Source: Akkermansiaceae bacterium UBA2367 (GTDB lineage Bacteria; Verrucomicrobiota; Verrucomicrobiia; Verrucomicrobiales; DEV007). Taken from it: a stretch of DNA of 64,000 nt. Position 1 is the stretch's first letter. Each line of letters opens with the position of its first letter. The stretch is taken from NCBI GenBank assembly GCA_002344525.1, contig DDTJ01000012.1, forward strand, positions 1 to 64,000. Direction: 5' to 3'. Below, in pieces: positions 16,726-24,772 of this stretch. The translations under genes and the position numbers were made by a program. A model generated the notes under the pieces. The model did not search any database. It saw only the letters and a list, made by a program, of their open reading frames with translations, and had not been told where the DNA came from.

Positions 16726-18060
16726 TCACTGCATCTGCGTCCTCGGGGGAGCCTCGAGCGTGCCGAGCACGAAATCCTTCCAATAGCGGATCACGGTCGC
16801 GTTGGGGAGGTAGGTCTCCCCCTCGCCAAGCACGGCGTCGGAGTCCTTGATCTTGATCGCCTCGCCGGTTTCGACATTCCCGATGGAACCCTCGGCGCGG
16901 TTGATCTCGGTCAGGACGGGCGGGCCGGCAGGCTCGGGAGCGGGCGCTTCTTCCTTGGCCGCCCCGTCGGCGGGCGGCTCGGTCTCCGTCTTCTCCACGG
17001 GCGGCTCCGCCTTGGGCATCCGGGCCTCGACCATGGCAATGAGATATTGCTTCGCGAAATGCTCGACCACATCGCTCATCGTGCCACGACCACGGAACTC
17101 CCTCGCGCTCGTCCAGAGCGGCTTCAGCGGGGCCGCCTTGGCGAGGACGGGAAGGGTGCTGTTCTCCGTCCCCCACAGCTCGGGCCGGTTCGAATACTGC
17201 CCCCACATGAACAGGATCGGCACCTTCGCCGAGGCCTCCGTCGGCTCCGCGTCGTAGAAGCCGCCGTCGTAGAGCGACACCGCGAGAATGCGCTCGGGAT
17301 GCCGCTGCGCGAGATTGTAGGCGAAGGCCGCGCCCATGCGGTCCGTCCCGTAGATCGCGATGGGCAGGTCGGCGAGCCCGGGCAGGTTCAGCTTTTTCTC
17401 GAAAGCGGCCAAGGCGGAGAAGAGGGCTTTGCCGCTCCCCTTCTCGGGAAAGACGAAGTCGTCGATCTTCGTGGGATCCTGACTCGCGCCGGAACTGTAG
17501 TCGGCGGTGTTGTAGGATAGCAGGGCCATGTCGAACTTCGTCTGGAAGACCCCCCAGTAGCCGCTGCCCCGCTGGTGGTTTTGGATATAGCGGAAGGCGT
17601 CGCCGAAGTCGTCCTGCGAGATGAGCAGAATGCCGCGGGGCTTCGTGGCGGGTGCCTGCAGCATGTATTCGGTCTTGCCGATCTTGAGCTCGGTCCAGCC
17701 CGGATACCTCGGCTCGACCGGCTTGTCCGGGCTGGAGGGGGAGGCCGGATCGCCCTTTGCCGACGGCCCGAGGTTGAGCGGCACGGTCTCGCCCGCCTTG
17801 GCGCGAAGATGGATGGCGTAGATCTCGGGATGGTCGCGCTCCAAGGCGGCGAGGTCGAGCTTGTCCCAAGTCAGGCCGATGGCTTGGGCGTCCGCCGACA
17901 TCCGCACGACCAAGCCTTTCGGCGTGGCCGAATCGACGAAGGGGAACTCGACCGACTTGCCGTTCGCCCCGGTCAAGGGAATGGCCGACAACGGCGTCGC
18001 CACGAAAGACAAGGCGAGGAGGGTCGGGACGAGGAGCCTCGAAAAGGATGCAGTGCTCAT
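16726..18060 (-). CDS. Secreted alpha/beta-hydrolase-like protein with altered nucleophile elbow
   Basis: A 444-residue protein with a signal peptide (LVPTLLALSFVATPLSA). The centre looks like an alpha/beta-hydrolase: PRGILLISQDDFGDAF, then AIYGTDRMGAAFAYNLAQ, AVSLYDGGFYD and VPILFMWGQYSN. The nucleophile elbow normally reads G-x-S-x-G; here it is G-T-D-R-M-G, with an aspartate (about residue 240) where the serine should be, as in haloalkane dehalogenases, or an inactive site. A low-complexity linker rich in Pro, Glu and Ala (residues 355-395) leads to a short C-terminal segment. Function unknown. It is divergent from the glycoside-hydrolase-like gene. Confidence 0.6.
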   Translation of the reverse strand: MSTASFSRLLVPTLLALSFVATPLSAIPLTGANGKSVEFPFVDSATPKGLVVRMSADAQAIGLTWDKLDLAALERDHPEIYAIHLRAKAGETVPLNLGPSAKGDPASPSSPDKPVEPRYPGWTELKIGKTEYMLQAPATKPRGILLISQDDFGDAFRYIQNHQRGSGYWGVFQTKFDMALLSYNTADYSSGASQDPTKIDDFVFPEKGSGKALFSALAAFEKKLNLPGLADLPIAIYGTDRMGAAFAYNLAQRHPERILAVSLYDGGFYDAEPTEASAKVPILFMWGQYSNRPELWGTENSTLPVLAKAAPLKPLWTSAREFRGRGTMSDVVEHFAKQYLIAMVEARMPKAEPPVEKTETEPPADGAAKEEAPAPEPAGPPVLTEINRAEGSIGNVETGEAIKIKDSDAVLGEGETYLPNATVIRYWKDFVLGTLEAPPRTQMQ

Positions 18061-18201
18061 AGAAAACAGGATGCCAACCCGTTTTTAAACGATTCCAGGG
18101 CAGGACCGCAAGCGCAAAACACAAAACCCGCCGTCTCCGGCAAACTTCCGCCGCGAAGACGGGACTGGCGCGGCGGACGCGGAATCCCCTAAGCTCGGCG
18201 C

Positions 18202-20013
18202 ATGTCCTGCCTCCGTCCCCTCCATTCCGCCCTCCTCTGCCTCCTCCTCGCCAGCCTTGATGGAAGCTTGGTCGCGGACGAATCTTTCCGCCACGACTCG
18301 CGCCGTTGGTCGCAGACCGCCTCGGCGCAGCTCCACACCGACCTCGCCAAGGTCGAACCCGCGTCCGCCCTCGTCACCGGAAAACGCGAAAAGGGCAAAT
18401 GGAAGGCCATCCCCTTCGCCACGGCGGACTTCACCGGCACGGCCCTCTCCATCTACAGCGCGACGAACCCGCCGACCGTGCGGCTCGCCCTGCCCGAGCG
18501 CGGCCCCCACGCCATCTACCTCGGCCTCGCCACGACCTCGGGCGGCTTCAACATCGGCGGCAACGGGCTGAAGGCGAAGCTCAGCGACGAGCCCGTCTTC
18601 AAGCGCCTCGCCAACCACCTCGCCCTCCTCGAAAGCCGGCGCGGCGTCATCGAGGAATGCTACCTCGCCGCCGCCGACCTCCAGGGACAGACGCTGGAGA
18701 TCGCTCCCCTCCCCGGCCAGCCCGCGACCCTGTGCTACGTGAAGACCGTGCCCCTGACCGAGACCGAGCTGGCCGAGGCGAACGCGCCATCGCCCAACCG
18801 AACCGCCATCGCCACCTTCGACGGGCACAGTTGGATCTGGCCCTTCCGCCCGACCACGGCGGAGCAGCTCGCCGAGGAGTTCCGCGGCTTCGAGGGCAGC
18901 GACGTGGGCAAGTGGTGGTTCCAAGTGCTCGGAGCCGACCTCGTGAGCTACCCCAGCGAAGTCGGCAACTACCCCGGCGAGGGCACCGTCGATTTCCCCA
19001 ACGGCACCTACGCCGCCTACACCCGCACCCTCGAAACCCTCTTCAAAACCGGAGTCAACCCTCTCCAAGTCGCCCGCGAAGAGGCGAAAAGGCAGGGGGC
19101 CGAGTTTCACGTCATCCTGCGACCCGGCGGCTGGGTTGGCTCCATGCCCTACGAGGAGACCTTCAACAGCCGCTTCTACTACGAGCACCCCGAGTGGCGC
19201 TGCTTCGACAAGGACGGCACCCCGACCTTCTACCTGAGCTACGCCGTGCCCGAGGTGCGGGCGCAACTGCTCGCGATCTTCCGCGAAACCCTCGCCTTCC
19301 AGCCCGAGGGCGTCGGCTTCACCTTCAATCGCGGCATGCCCCTGATGCTGTGGGAGGACGCCTTCTGCGAGCGCTTCGCTGCCATGCACGAGGCCGACGC
19401 GAAGGAGGTCCCGGACGACGATCCCCGCATCCACGCGACCCGCGCCGCGGTGATGACGGACTTCCTGCTGGAGGTCCGCGCCCTCCTCGACGAGACCGCC
19501 GCCGCGCAGGGGCGCACGGAACCCTATAAAATCTCCCTCGGCACCTTCGCGAAGGAGGAGGACAACCGGCGCTGGGGTCTCGATCTCGAAAGCTGGATCC
19601 AACGCGGACTCGTCGACGACCTCGCCGTGGCTTGGTTCGCCTACCACACATCCTTCGAGAAGGCGCCCGGCCAGATCGACCTAGACTACTACCGCCGCAT
19701 CACCGAAGGCACGAAAACCAAGGCCTACCCCATGATGATCGCGTGGAAGACGGGCAAGCCGAAGGAATTCTGCGCCAAGGCCGCCGCCTACCTCGCCGGG
19801 GGCGCACCCGGCATCGCCCTCTGGGACCCGCAGGTCCACAAAGGCTGGCCCGAAGGCTCGCCCGGAAATCTCTTCGACGTCATCTCCCGCCTCGGCCACC
19901 AGGAGGATCTCGCCCGCTGGGCCAAAGATGGCGTGCCCCGGCCCCTCTCGATCCCGCTCACGAGGCTCGACGAGAACTATTTCAGCCGCTGGTTTCCGAA
20001 CACGGGATTCTGA
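18202..20013 (+). CDS. Secreted TIM-barrel glycoside-hydrolase-like protein
   Basis: A 603-residue protein with a signal peptide (LHSALLCLLLASLDGSLVA). Residues 30-200 form a beta-rich N-terminal domain; 210-600 look like a TIM barrel related to GHL10/GH10-like proteins. The barrel pattern is carried by ADLVSYPSEVGNYPG, GAEFHVILRPGGWVG, PEWRCFDKDGTP, LAFQPEGVGFTFNRGMP and KISLGTFAKEEDNRR. I cannot assign a family number or catalytic acids with certainty. TAAGCT lies six bases before the ATG, suggesting a leaderless start. The nagA gene converges on it, so amino-sugar-containing glycans are one possible substrate; this is inference. Confidence 0.6.
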   Translation: MSCLRPLHSALLCLLLASLDGSLVADESFRHDSRRWSQTASAQLHTDLAKVEPASALVTGKREKGKWKAIPFATADFTGTALSIYSATNPPTVRLALPERGPHAIYLGLATTSGGFNIGGNGLKAKLSDEPVFKRLANHLALLESRRGVIEECYLAAADLQGQTLEIAPLPGQPATLCYVKTVPLTETELAEANAPSPNRTAIATFDGHSWIWPFRPTTAEQLAEEFRGFEGSDVGKWWFQVLGADLVSYPSEVGNYPGEGTVDFPNGTYAAYTRTLETLFKTGVNPLQVAREEAKRQGAEFHVILRPGGWVGSMPYEETFNSRFYYEHPEWRCFDKDGTPTFYLSYAVPEVRAQLLAIFRETLAFQPEGVGFTFNRGMPLMLWEDAFCERFAAMHEADAKEVPDDDPRIHATRAAVMTDFLLEVRALLDETAAAQGRTEPYKISLGTFAKEEDNRRWGLDLESWIQRGLVDDLAVAWFAYHTSFEKAPGQIDLDYYRRITEGTKTKAYPMMIAWKTGKPKEFCAKAAAYLAGGAPGIALWDPQVHKGWPEGSPGNLFDVISRLGHQEDLARWAKDGVPRPLSIPLTRLDENYFSRWFPNTGF

Positions 20014-20040
20014 TCCGGCTTCGTTTCAAGGAAAGGATGG

Positions 20041-20105
20041 CCACGAAAAGGCGCAAAAGGCACGAAAACGAGACAGCCCTTTGTGTCTTTTGTGCCTTTT
20101 CGCGG
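20041..20105. repeat. Long imperfect hairpin of the CCACGAAAAGGC family
   Basis: Left arm 20041-20068 (CCACGAAAAGGCGCAAAAGG...) and right arm 20080-20105 (...TTTTGTGCCTTTTCGCGG) pair over about 25 bases with a few mismatches. It sits between two convergent genes and could act as a terminator. The same element is at 54395-54467, and its right arm alone at 5631-5663. Confidence 0.7.
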
Positions 20106-20125
20106 TCAAATCCAACCGAGGCAAT

Positions 20126-21037
20126 TCACAGCAGCCCGAGCGCCCGCATCGGATTCGTCCGATAGACGCGGTCCACCTCCTCCTCGCTGAGACCGAGCCG
20201 CTCGCGCAGGTTCGCCGCGACGCCGTGCCCGCGGATCGTCGATCCGGCGAGGTTCGGCGAACCCGGACGACGCGCCACTCCTTCGGCATCGACCTCCACC
20301 GGCTCGCCCGAGAGATCGTAGACGCCCGGCCCGAGCCCCGCCGCCATGATCGCGTCGGAGGTGAAGATCGTCCGTTCCACCCCCGTGACCTTGAGATAGT
20401 TCCCCAGCGCGAAGAAAGGCACATGCGCCCCGTCCGGGATGAAGCAGGTCCAGAGCCGGTCCGAGAGCGAGAGGACGCGCTGGATGAAGTTGTCGTGCCG
20501 GGGCAGGACCACGGGACAGCCGTTGCCGAGATGCGTGACCATGGACAGGCCCGCGTCGATGGCCCGTTCCAGGGTCGGCAGGTCAGGGTCGCAATGCCCC
20601 GCCGAGACCGTCACCCCTTGCTCGACCAGAAAGCGCGTCGCCGCCGCGCCCGCGTCGTTCTCCGGCGCGAGGGTGACGAGCCGCACCAGCCCCGCCCCCG
20701 CGTCGAGGAGGCGGGACGCGTCGTCGCGGTTCGCCGGGACCACGCAGGAGGCCGGATGCGCCCCGATGAAGCCCGGCTCGGGATTGAGGAAAGGCCCCTC
20801 CACATGGAAGCCCCGCACCATGTTCCGCACCACCTCGTCCTCCTCGCGGATGCGGGCCATCCCGCTCAACTTGGCGCAAAGCGACTCGACCGAATCGGTG
20901 ATGACCGTGGCGAGGATGCCCTCGATCCCGTCCGCCGCGAGGGCGTCGCAAGCGTTTCGCATCGCCTCGGCGGTGAGGTCGAGGGAGCAGAAGTCGACAC
21001 CGGCGTAGCCGTTGATCTGGAGGTCGAAGTAGGGCAT
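20126..21037 (-). CDS. nagA: N-acetylglucosamine-6-phosphate deacetylase, short form
   Basis: NagA removes the acetyl group from GlcNAc-6-phosphate in amino-sugar recycling. Visible family motifs in order: FDLQINGYAGVDF at the start, GFHVEGPFLNPEPGFIGAHP (metal-ligand glutamate near residue 79), SAGHCDP, THLGNGCP, FIPDGAHVPF and the catalytic-loop TSDAIMAAGLGPG. At 303 residues it is about 80 shorter than typical NagA, because the N-terminal beta-sandwich strands before the barrel are missing, a form seen in some PVC genomes. It lies downstream of the SGNH hydrolase gene on the same strand with 161 bases between. Confidence 0.88.
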   Translation of the reverse strand: MPYFDLQINGYAGVDFCSLDLTAEAMRNACDALAADGIEGILATVITDSVESLCAKLSGMARIREEDEVVRNMVRGFHVEGPFLNPEPGFIGAHPASCVVPANRDDASRLLDAGAGLVRLVTLAPENDAGAAATRFLVEQGVTVSAGHCDPDLPTLERAIDAGLSMVTHLGNGCPVVLPRHDNFIQRVLSLSDRLWTCFIPDGAHVPFFALGNYLKVTGVERTIFTSDAIMAAGLGPGVYDLSGEPVEVDAEGVARRPGSPNLAGSTIRGHGVAANLRERLGLSEEEVDRVYRTNPMRALGLL

Positions 21038-21198
21038 GGGGCAGGAAGCAGCAAAGTGGCGGGGCAGTCAAGAATCAATGCGGTTCCGCCTCCGCCCGCC
21101 CCTCCTTGATGATTGGCTGAAGGGATTGCCCCCGTTCGGCGTAACGCGTGACAAGGGACACATCACCCCACCTTGATCAACATCACGGAAATGGACGG

Positions 21199-22374
21199 CT
21201 ACTCCGCCACCCCGAACGAAAGAAAGGTCGCGGCGTTTCCTTCGCTCTTAGGATTCCGCTCCTCCGACGTGCGGATCGCGATGCTGTGGTAGGTTCCCGA
21301 CAAGCCCTCCGCCAGCAGCACGGTGCGGGGATAGTTGAGCGCTTTGCTATAGTGGTGGAACAAGTCGATCTTCCTCCATTCGCCGCCATCGACGCTCACC
21401 TCCACGACGCCCGCGTCGGGCCCGGCGAGGACGAAGGCGGCCAGGGTGGAGCCGGCGAAGGTGTGGTAGAGGTAGTCGCCGGCGCTATCGGAGCGCAAGG
21501 CGGGACGGTTCAGGTAGTCGCCGCGGATGCTCCCGAGCGGAAGCAGTTCCTTGGAAACGGGGCCGAACTTCCATCCGCCCAACCAGCTCAGCGCCTGCGG
21601 ATCGAGGCGCGACACCCGGTCGTAGCTGCCGGGGTCGAGCGGTTCGGGCAAGGCAACAGGGACGGGCTCCGCGGACGCCTTGGACTCGTCGATCACCTTC
21701 TCGATCAGGCCGGAGGCGAAGCGATAGCCGGTTTCATTCGGATGAGTGTCCCGGTAGTCGTCCTCCCAAGTCATCCGGCCCGCCGCGATCTCGCGGGCGA
21801 GGGCGAGCCCGACATCGACGCTGGCGATGCCGTAGTGCCGCGCCACCGCCTTGTGCGCGGCGACGCTCACCGCCTCCTCCCCGGCTTGGTGTTTCGCGAG
21901 GATTTCCGGATTCACGAACTGCACGGAGATCGCGTCCCCCGTCGGATTCGCCGCGAAATACTGACGCAAGACGCCCTCCAGCCCGCGGATCGCCGTGTCG
22001 CGATCAAGGATGGCGTCCTGATCGTCGTTCACCGCGAACTCGACCACGAGGAGGTCGACAGGCCCCTTCTCCAGCACCCCCTCGGCAAAGCGGAAGGCCC
22101 CCGTGACCGATCCGGTCGAGGCCAGCCCGGCGTTGGTGACCGTGAACTCGACCCCCGGCCACTTCGACCTCAGCCATTCGGGAACGAGCGTGGCGTGCCC
22201 TTTCGAGTTCTGCGTGATGGAACCGCCGAGGAAGGCGACATGGACCTTTCCCCCGCCCTGCACTTTGGCCAGGAAATTGGCACCGCCGCGCCCCGGTTCG
22301 ATGACAGGGGCTTCCTCCGAGAAGGCGGAGGCCGCGAAAGCGAGGAGGAGGGAAAGGGCAAGAGTGGATTTCAT
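21199..22374 (-). CDS. Secreted SGNH/GDSL-type hydrolase
   Basis: A 391-residue secreted hydrolase. Signal peptide: LALSLLLAFAASAFSE. The SGNH catalytic blocks are VAFLGGSITQ (nucleophile S52), NAGLASTGS, VEFAVNDDQD (N116) and the terminal DTHPN, giving D209 and H211. Residues about 255-390 form a second, beta-rich domain that may bind carbohydrate. Such proteins deacetylate or de-esterify polysaccharides. The frame continues upstream into the divergent copper-monooxygenase gene, but the signal peptide fixes the start at 22374. nagA follows downstream on the same strand. Confidence 0.85.
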   Translation of the reverse strand: MKSTLALSLLLAFAASAFSEEAPVIEPGRGGANFLAKVQGGGKVHVAFLGGSITQNSKGHATLVPEWLRSKWPGVEFTVTNAGLASTGSVTGAFRFAEGVLEKGPVDLLVVEFAVNDDQDAILDRDTAIRGLEGVLRQYFAANPTGDAISVQFVNPEILAKHQAGEEAVSVAAHKAVARHYGIASVDVGLALAREIAAGRMTWEDDYRDTHPNETGYRFASGLIEKVIDESKASAEPVPVALPEPLDPGSYDRVSRLDPQALSWLGGWKFGPVSKELLPLGSIRGDYLNRPALRSDSAGDYLYHTFAGSTLAAFVLAGPDAGVVEVSVDGGEWRKIDLFHHYSKALNYPRTVLLAEGLSGTYHSIAIRTSEERNPKSEGNAATFLSFGVAE

Positions 22375-22488
22375 GGCTTCGACGGACAGTATCGCGGGCG
22401 GAGTTCCGCTGGGAAGGCATTTCTTGCCCTGTCGCGTAAACGCGTAACCTTCCTCCCGACCCGCGCGTCTTCCCCCGTGAATCTCCCG

Positions 22489-24000
22489 ATGAAGAAACTC
22501 GCCTCCCTGCTCCTCCTCGCCGCCCCCTTCCCCGCCGCGTCCGAGGTCACCTACCATCGCGACATCGCGCCCATCGTCTATGCGAACTGCGCGGGCTGCC
22601 ACCGTCCCGGCGAGAGCGCCCCCTTCCCTCTCACCAGCTACGCCGAGGTCTCGCGCCGGGCCAAGACGATCAGCCTGGTCGTGAACGACCGCTACATGCC
22701 GCCCTGGCACGCGAATCCCGAGACGACCCACTTCCTCGACGTGCGCCGTCTCAAGGCCGAGGAGATCGCGACCATCGACCGCTGGATCGCCGACGGCAAA
22801 CCCGAGGGAGACCCCGCCGACGCGCCGTCCTTCCCCACTTTCACCGAAGGCTGGCAGCTCGGCGAGCCCGACCTCGTCCTGACCATGGGGGCGGCCTACG
22901 AGGTGCCCGCCGAGGGGCGCGACATCTACCGCAACTTCGTCCTCCCCCTCGACCTGCCCGAGGACAAATGGATCAAGGCGATCGAACTGCGCCCCGCGGC
23001 CCGCTCCGTCGTCCACCACTCGCTCTACTTCCTCGACCAGACGGGCAAGGCGAGGACGCTCGACGGCAAGGACGGAAAGCCGGGCTTCAACGGCATGGGC
23101 TTCCGCACCGGGAGCGCCCTCGGCGCCTACGTCCCCGGCGCCACCCCGCGCAAGCTGCCCGCCGACCTCGCCCTGCCTCTGCCGAAAGGGGCCGACCTCA
23201 TCCTCGCGACCCATTTCCACCCTTCTGGAAAGGCCGAGAGGGAGCAGACCACCGTGGGCCTCTACTTCGCCGACACCCCGCCCTCGCGGAAGCTCGAATC
23301 GATCCAAGTCCCGCCCAATTTCGGACGCGGGGCCGGGATCGACATTCCGCCGGGGGAGAAGAACTACCGGATCGAGGATTCCTTCACCCTGCCCGTCGAT
23401 GTCGAGGCCTGGTTCGTCAGCGGCCACGCCCACTACCTCTGCGAGACGATGCTCATGACCGCCACCCTGCCGGACGGTTCGGAAACGATCCTCCTCGACA
23501 TCCCCGACTGGGATCTCGACTGGCAGGACACCTACTATTTCGCCGAACCCGTCGTGCTGCCGGCGGGGACGGTGCTGAAGTCCACCATCACCTACGACAA
23601 CTCGTCCGACAATCCTGACAATCCCACCAACCCGCCCGTGCGGGTGAAGTGGGGCGAGCAATCGACTGACGAGATGGGCAGCATCACCCTCTCCGGCGTG
23701 GCCCTCGATCTGGCGGATGCGACGAAGCTGAACCTGTCGAACAAGGCCAACCGGGCGCGGGTCTTCGCCCAACTGGGCCGCGAGCTGCGCGACGGCGGCG
23801 TACTGGACCGCCTCCCGGCCATCGTGAAGCGGCTCGACGCGAACGGCGACGGGCTGCTGCAGGAGTCCGAACTGCCCGAGCGGATGCGGGAGGCCCTGCT
23901 GCTGCGCCTCGACGGGAACGGGGACAAGACGCTCGACGCCTCCGAGATCGAAGCCCTCCGGGAATGGCTCGAAACCCTGAAGAAAGGACGCGGGACATGA
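22489..24000 (+). CDS. Copper type II monooxygenase-like protein with cytochrome c motif and EF-hands
   Basis: A 503-residue secreted protein. After a signal peptide comes a haem-c motif, NCAGCHRPGESAPFPL (C34, C37, H38). The body resembles Cu2_monooxygenase (PHM/DBM-like): SVVHHSLYF near residue 174, LATHFHPSG near 243 and SGHAHYLCETM near 312 supply the His and Met ligands expected for two copper sites. The C-terminus carries two EF-hand calcium loops, DANGDGLLQESEL and DGNGDKTLDASEI. So haem, copper and calcium sites are all in one chain. The stop overlaps the ATG of the redoxin gene (ATGA), so the two are made together. Substrate unknown; known relatives hydroxylate activated C-H bonds using ascorbate. 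Confidence 0.85.
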   Translation: MKKLASLLLLAAPFPAASEVTYHRDIAPIVYANCAGCHRPGESAPFPLTSYAEVSRRAKTISLVVNDRYMPPWHANPETTHFLDVRRLKAEEIATIDRWIADGKPEGDPADAPSFPTFTEGWQLGEPDLVLTMGAAYEVPAEGRDIYRNFVLPLDLPEDKWIKAIELRPAARSVVHHSLYFLDQTGKARTLDGKDGKPGFNGMGFRTGSALGAYVPGATPRKLPADLALPLPKGADLILATHFHPSGKAEREQTTVGLYFADTPPSRKLESIQVPPNFGRGAGIDIPPGEKNYRIEDSFTLPVDVEAWFVSGHAHYLCETMLMTATLPDGSETILLDIPDWDLDWQDTYYFAEPVVLPAGTVLKSTITYDNSSDNPDNPTNPPVRVKWGEQSTDEMGSITLSGVALDLADATKLNLSNKANRARVFAQLGRELRDGGVLDRLPAIVKRLDANGDGLLQESELPERMREALLLRLDGNGDKTLDASEIEALREWLETLKKGRGT

Positions 24001-24491
24001 GGCGGCGCTTCCTTTCCCTCCTCCTCGCGGCCTCCGGCGGTCTCGCCGCGGCGGAACCGCTCTCCGTGGATCTCTTCCTCGCGACCGACTGCCCCATCGC
24101 GAGGGCCTATTCCCCCGAGATCGAACGGCTCCACCTCGACTGGAGCGAGCGGGGCGTCGCCTTCCGCCTCGTCTTCCCCGACCGCGATCTCGACGAGGAG
24201 ACCCTGCGTCGCCATCTCGCCGAATACGGACTGACCGCCCCCTTCGTCCTCGACCGGAACCGCGCCCTCGTGAAACGCGCCGGGGCCACGACGACCCCCG
24301 AGGCGGTCGTCTTCGACGCGGAGGGGCGGATCGTCTACCGAGGATGCATCGACAACCGCTACTCGGCTCTCGGCAGTCGGCTCAGCGAGGCGACGGATCT
24401 CTACTTGCGCGACGCTCTGGAGGCGGCGGCGGCGGGAAGAAAGCCAGCCATTTCGGAAACCGTGCCGATAGGGTGTCTGATCGAGGACTGA
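23997..24491 (+). CDS. Secreted redoxin (thioredoxin-like) protein
   Basis: A 164-residue protein with a short signal peptide (FLSLLLAASGGLAAAE). The thioredoxin-like fold shows FLATDCPIARAYSPEI, with a single cysteine in place of CxxC, then VFPDRDLDEETLRRHL, the cis-proline block TTTPEAVVFD and VYRGCIDNRY, ending SETVPIGCLIED. The single resolving pattern and the conserved final VPIGC block are typical of PVC redoxin partners of cytochrome/copper oxidases. It starts within the stop codon of the copper-monooxygenase gene. It may supply or accept electrons for that protein (inference). Confidence 0.85.
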   Translation: MRRRFLSLLLAASGGLAAAEPLSVDLFLATDCPIARAYSPEIERLHLDWSERGVAFRLVFPDRDLDEETLRRHLAEYGLTAPFVLDRNRALVKRAGATTTPEAVVFDAEGRIVYRGCIDNRYSALGSRLSEATDLYLRDALEAAAAGRKPAISETVPIGCLIED

Positions 24492-24506
24492 AGAGGGTTT
24501 GGTCGG

Positions 24507-24690
24507 GCGTCCCTTGGACTTCGGTGGGGAGAAGTTCTCACGAACTTCTCTACGGAGGACATCGGCGGTCGGCTTTGTCCACTCTTCATGCTCGCAATGC
24601 CTTGTAGCGAAATTCGTGAGAATTTCGGCAGATAGCCGGGCAGGCGTCCCTTGGGCTTCGGCGGGGAGAAGTTCTCACGAACTTCTCTAC
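24507..24690. repeat. REP/BIME-like cluster with three hairpins
   Basis: Two hairpins of one kind, stem GAGAAGTTC, loop TCAC, stem GAACTTCTC (24529-24550 and 24666-24687), flank one hairpin of a second kind, stem CGAAATTC, loop GTGA, stem GAATTTCG (24608-24627). The second kind is the inverted form of the first with one base pair changed in a compensated way. Each GAGAAGTTC hairpin is preceded by GGCGTCCCTTGG(A/G)CTTCGG and followed by TACCGA or TACGGA. Another unit lies at 41950-42023. There is no gene between 24492 and 24772. Confidence 0.85.
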
Positions 24691-24736
24691 CGACACCTGC
24701 CGCCCGCTTCCATGCGCAGCCTCCCCGGAAATCAGG

Positions 24737-24765
24737 TTGCGCGGCGCTCTGGATTCTGCTAGAAA
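24737..24765 (+). promoter_or_regulatory. Candidate promoter of the TMEM43-like gene
   Basis: TTGCGC (24737-24742), a 17-base spacer and TAGAAA (24760-24765), then seven bases to the ATG. Fits a sigma-70-type promoter of a leaderless message; the -10 box is weak. Confidence 0.35.
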
Positions 24766-24772
24766 CTGCGGC

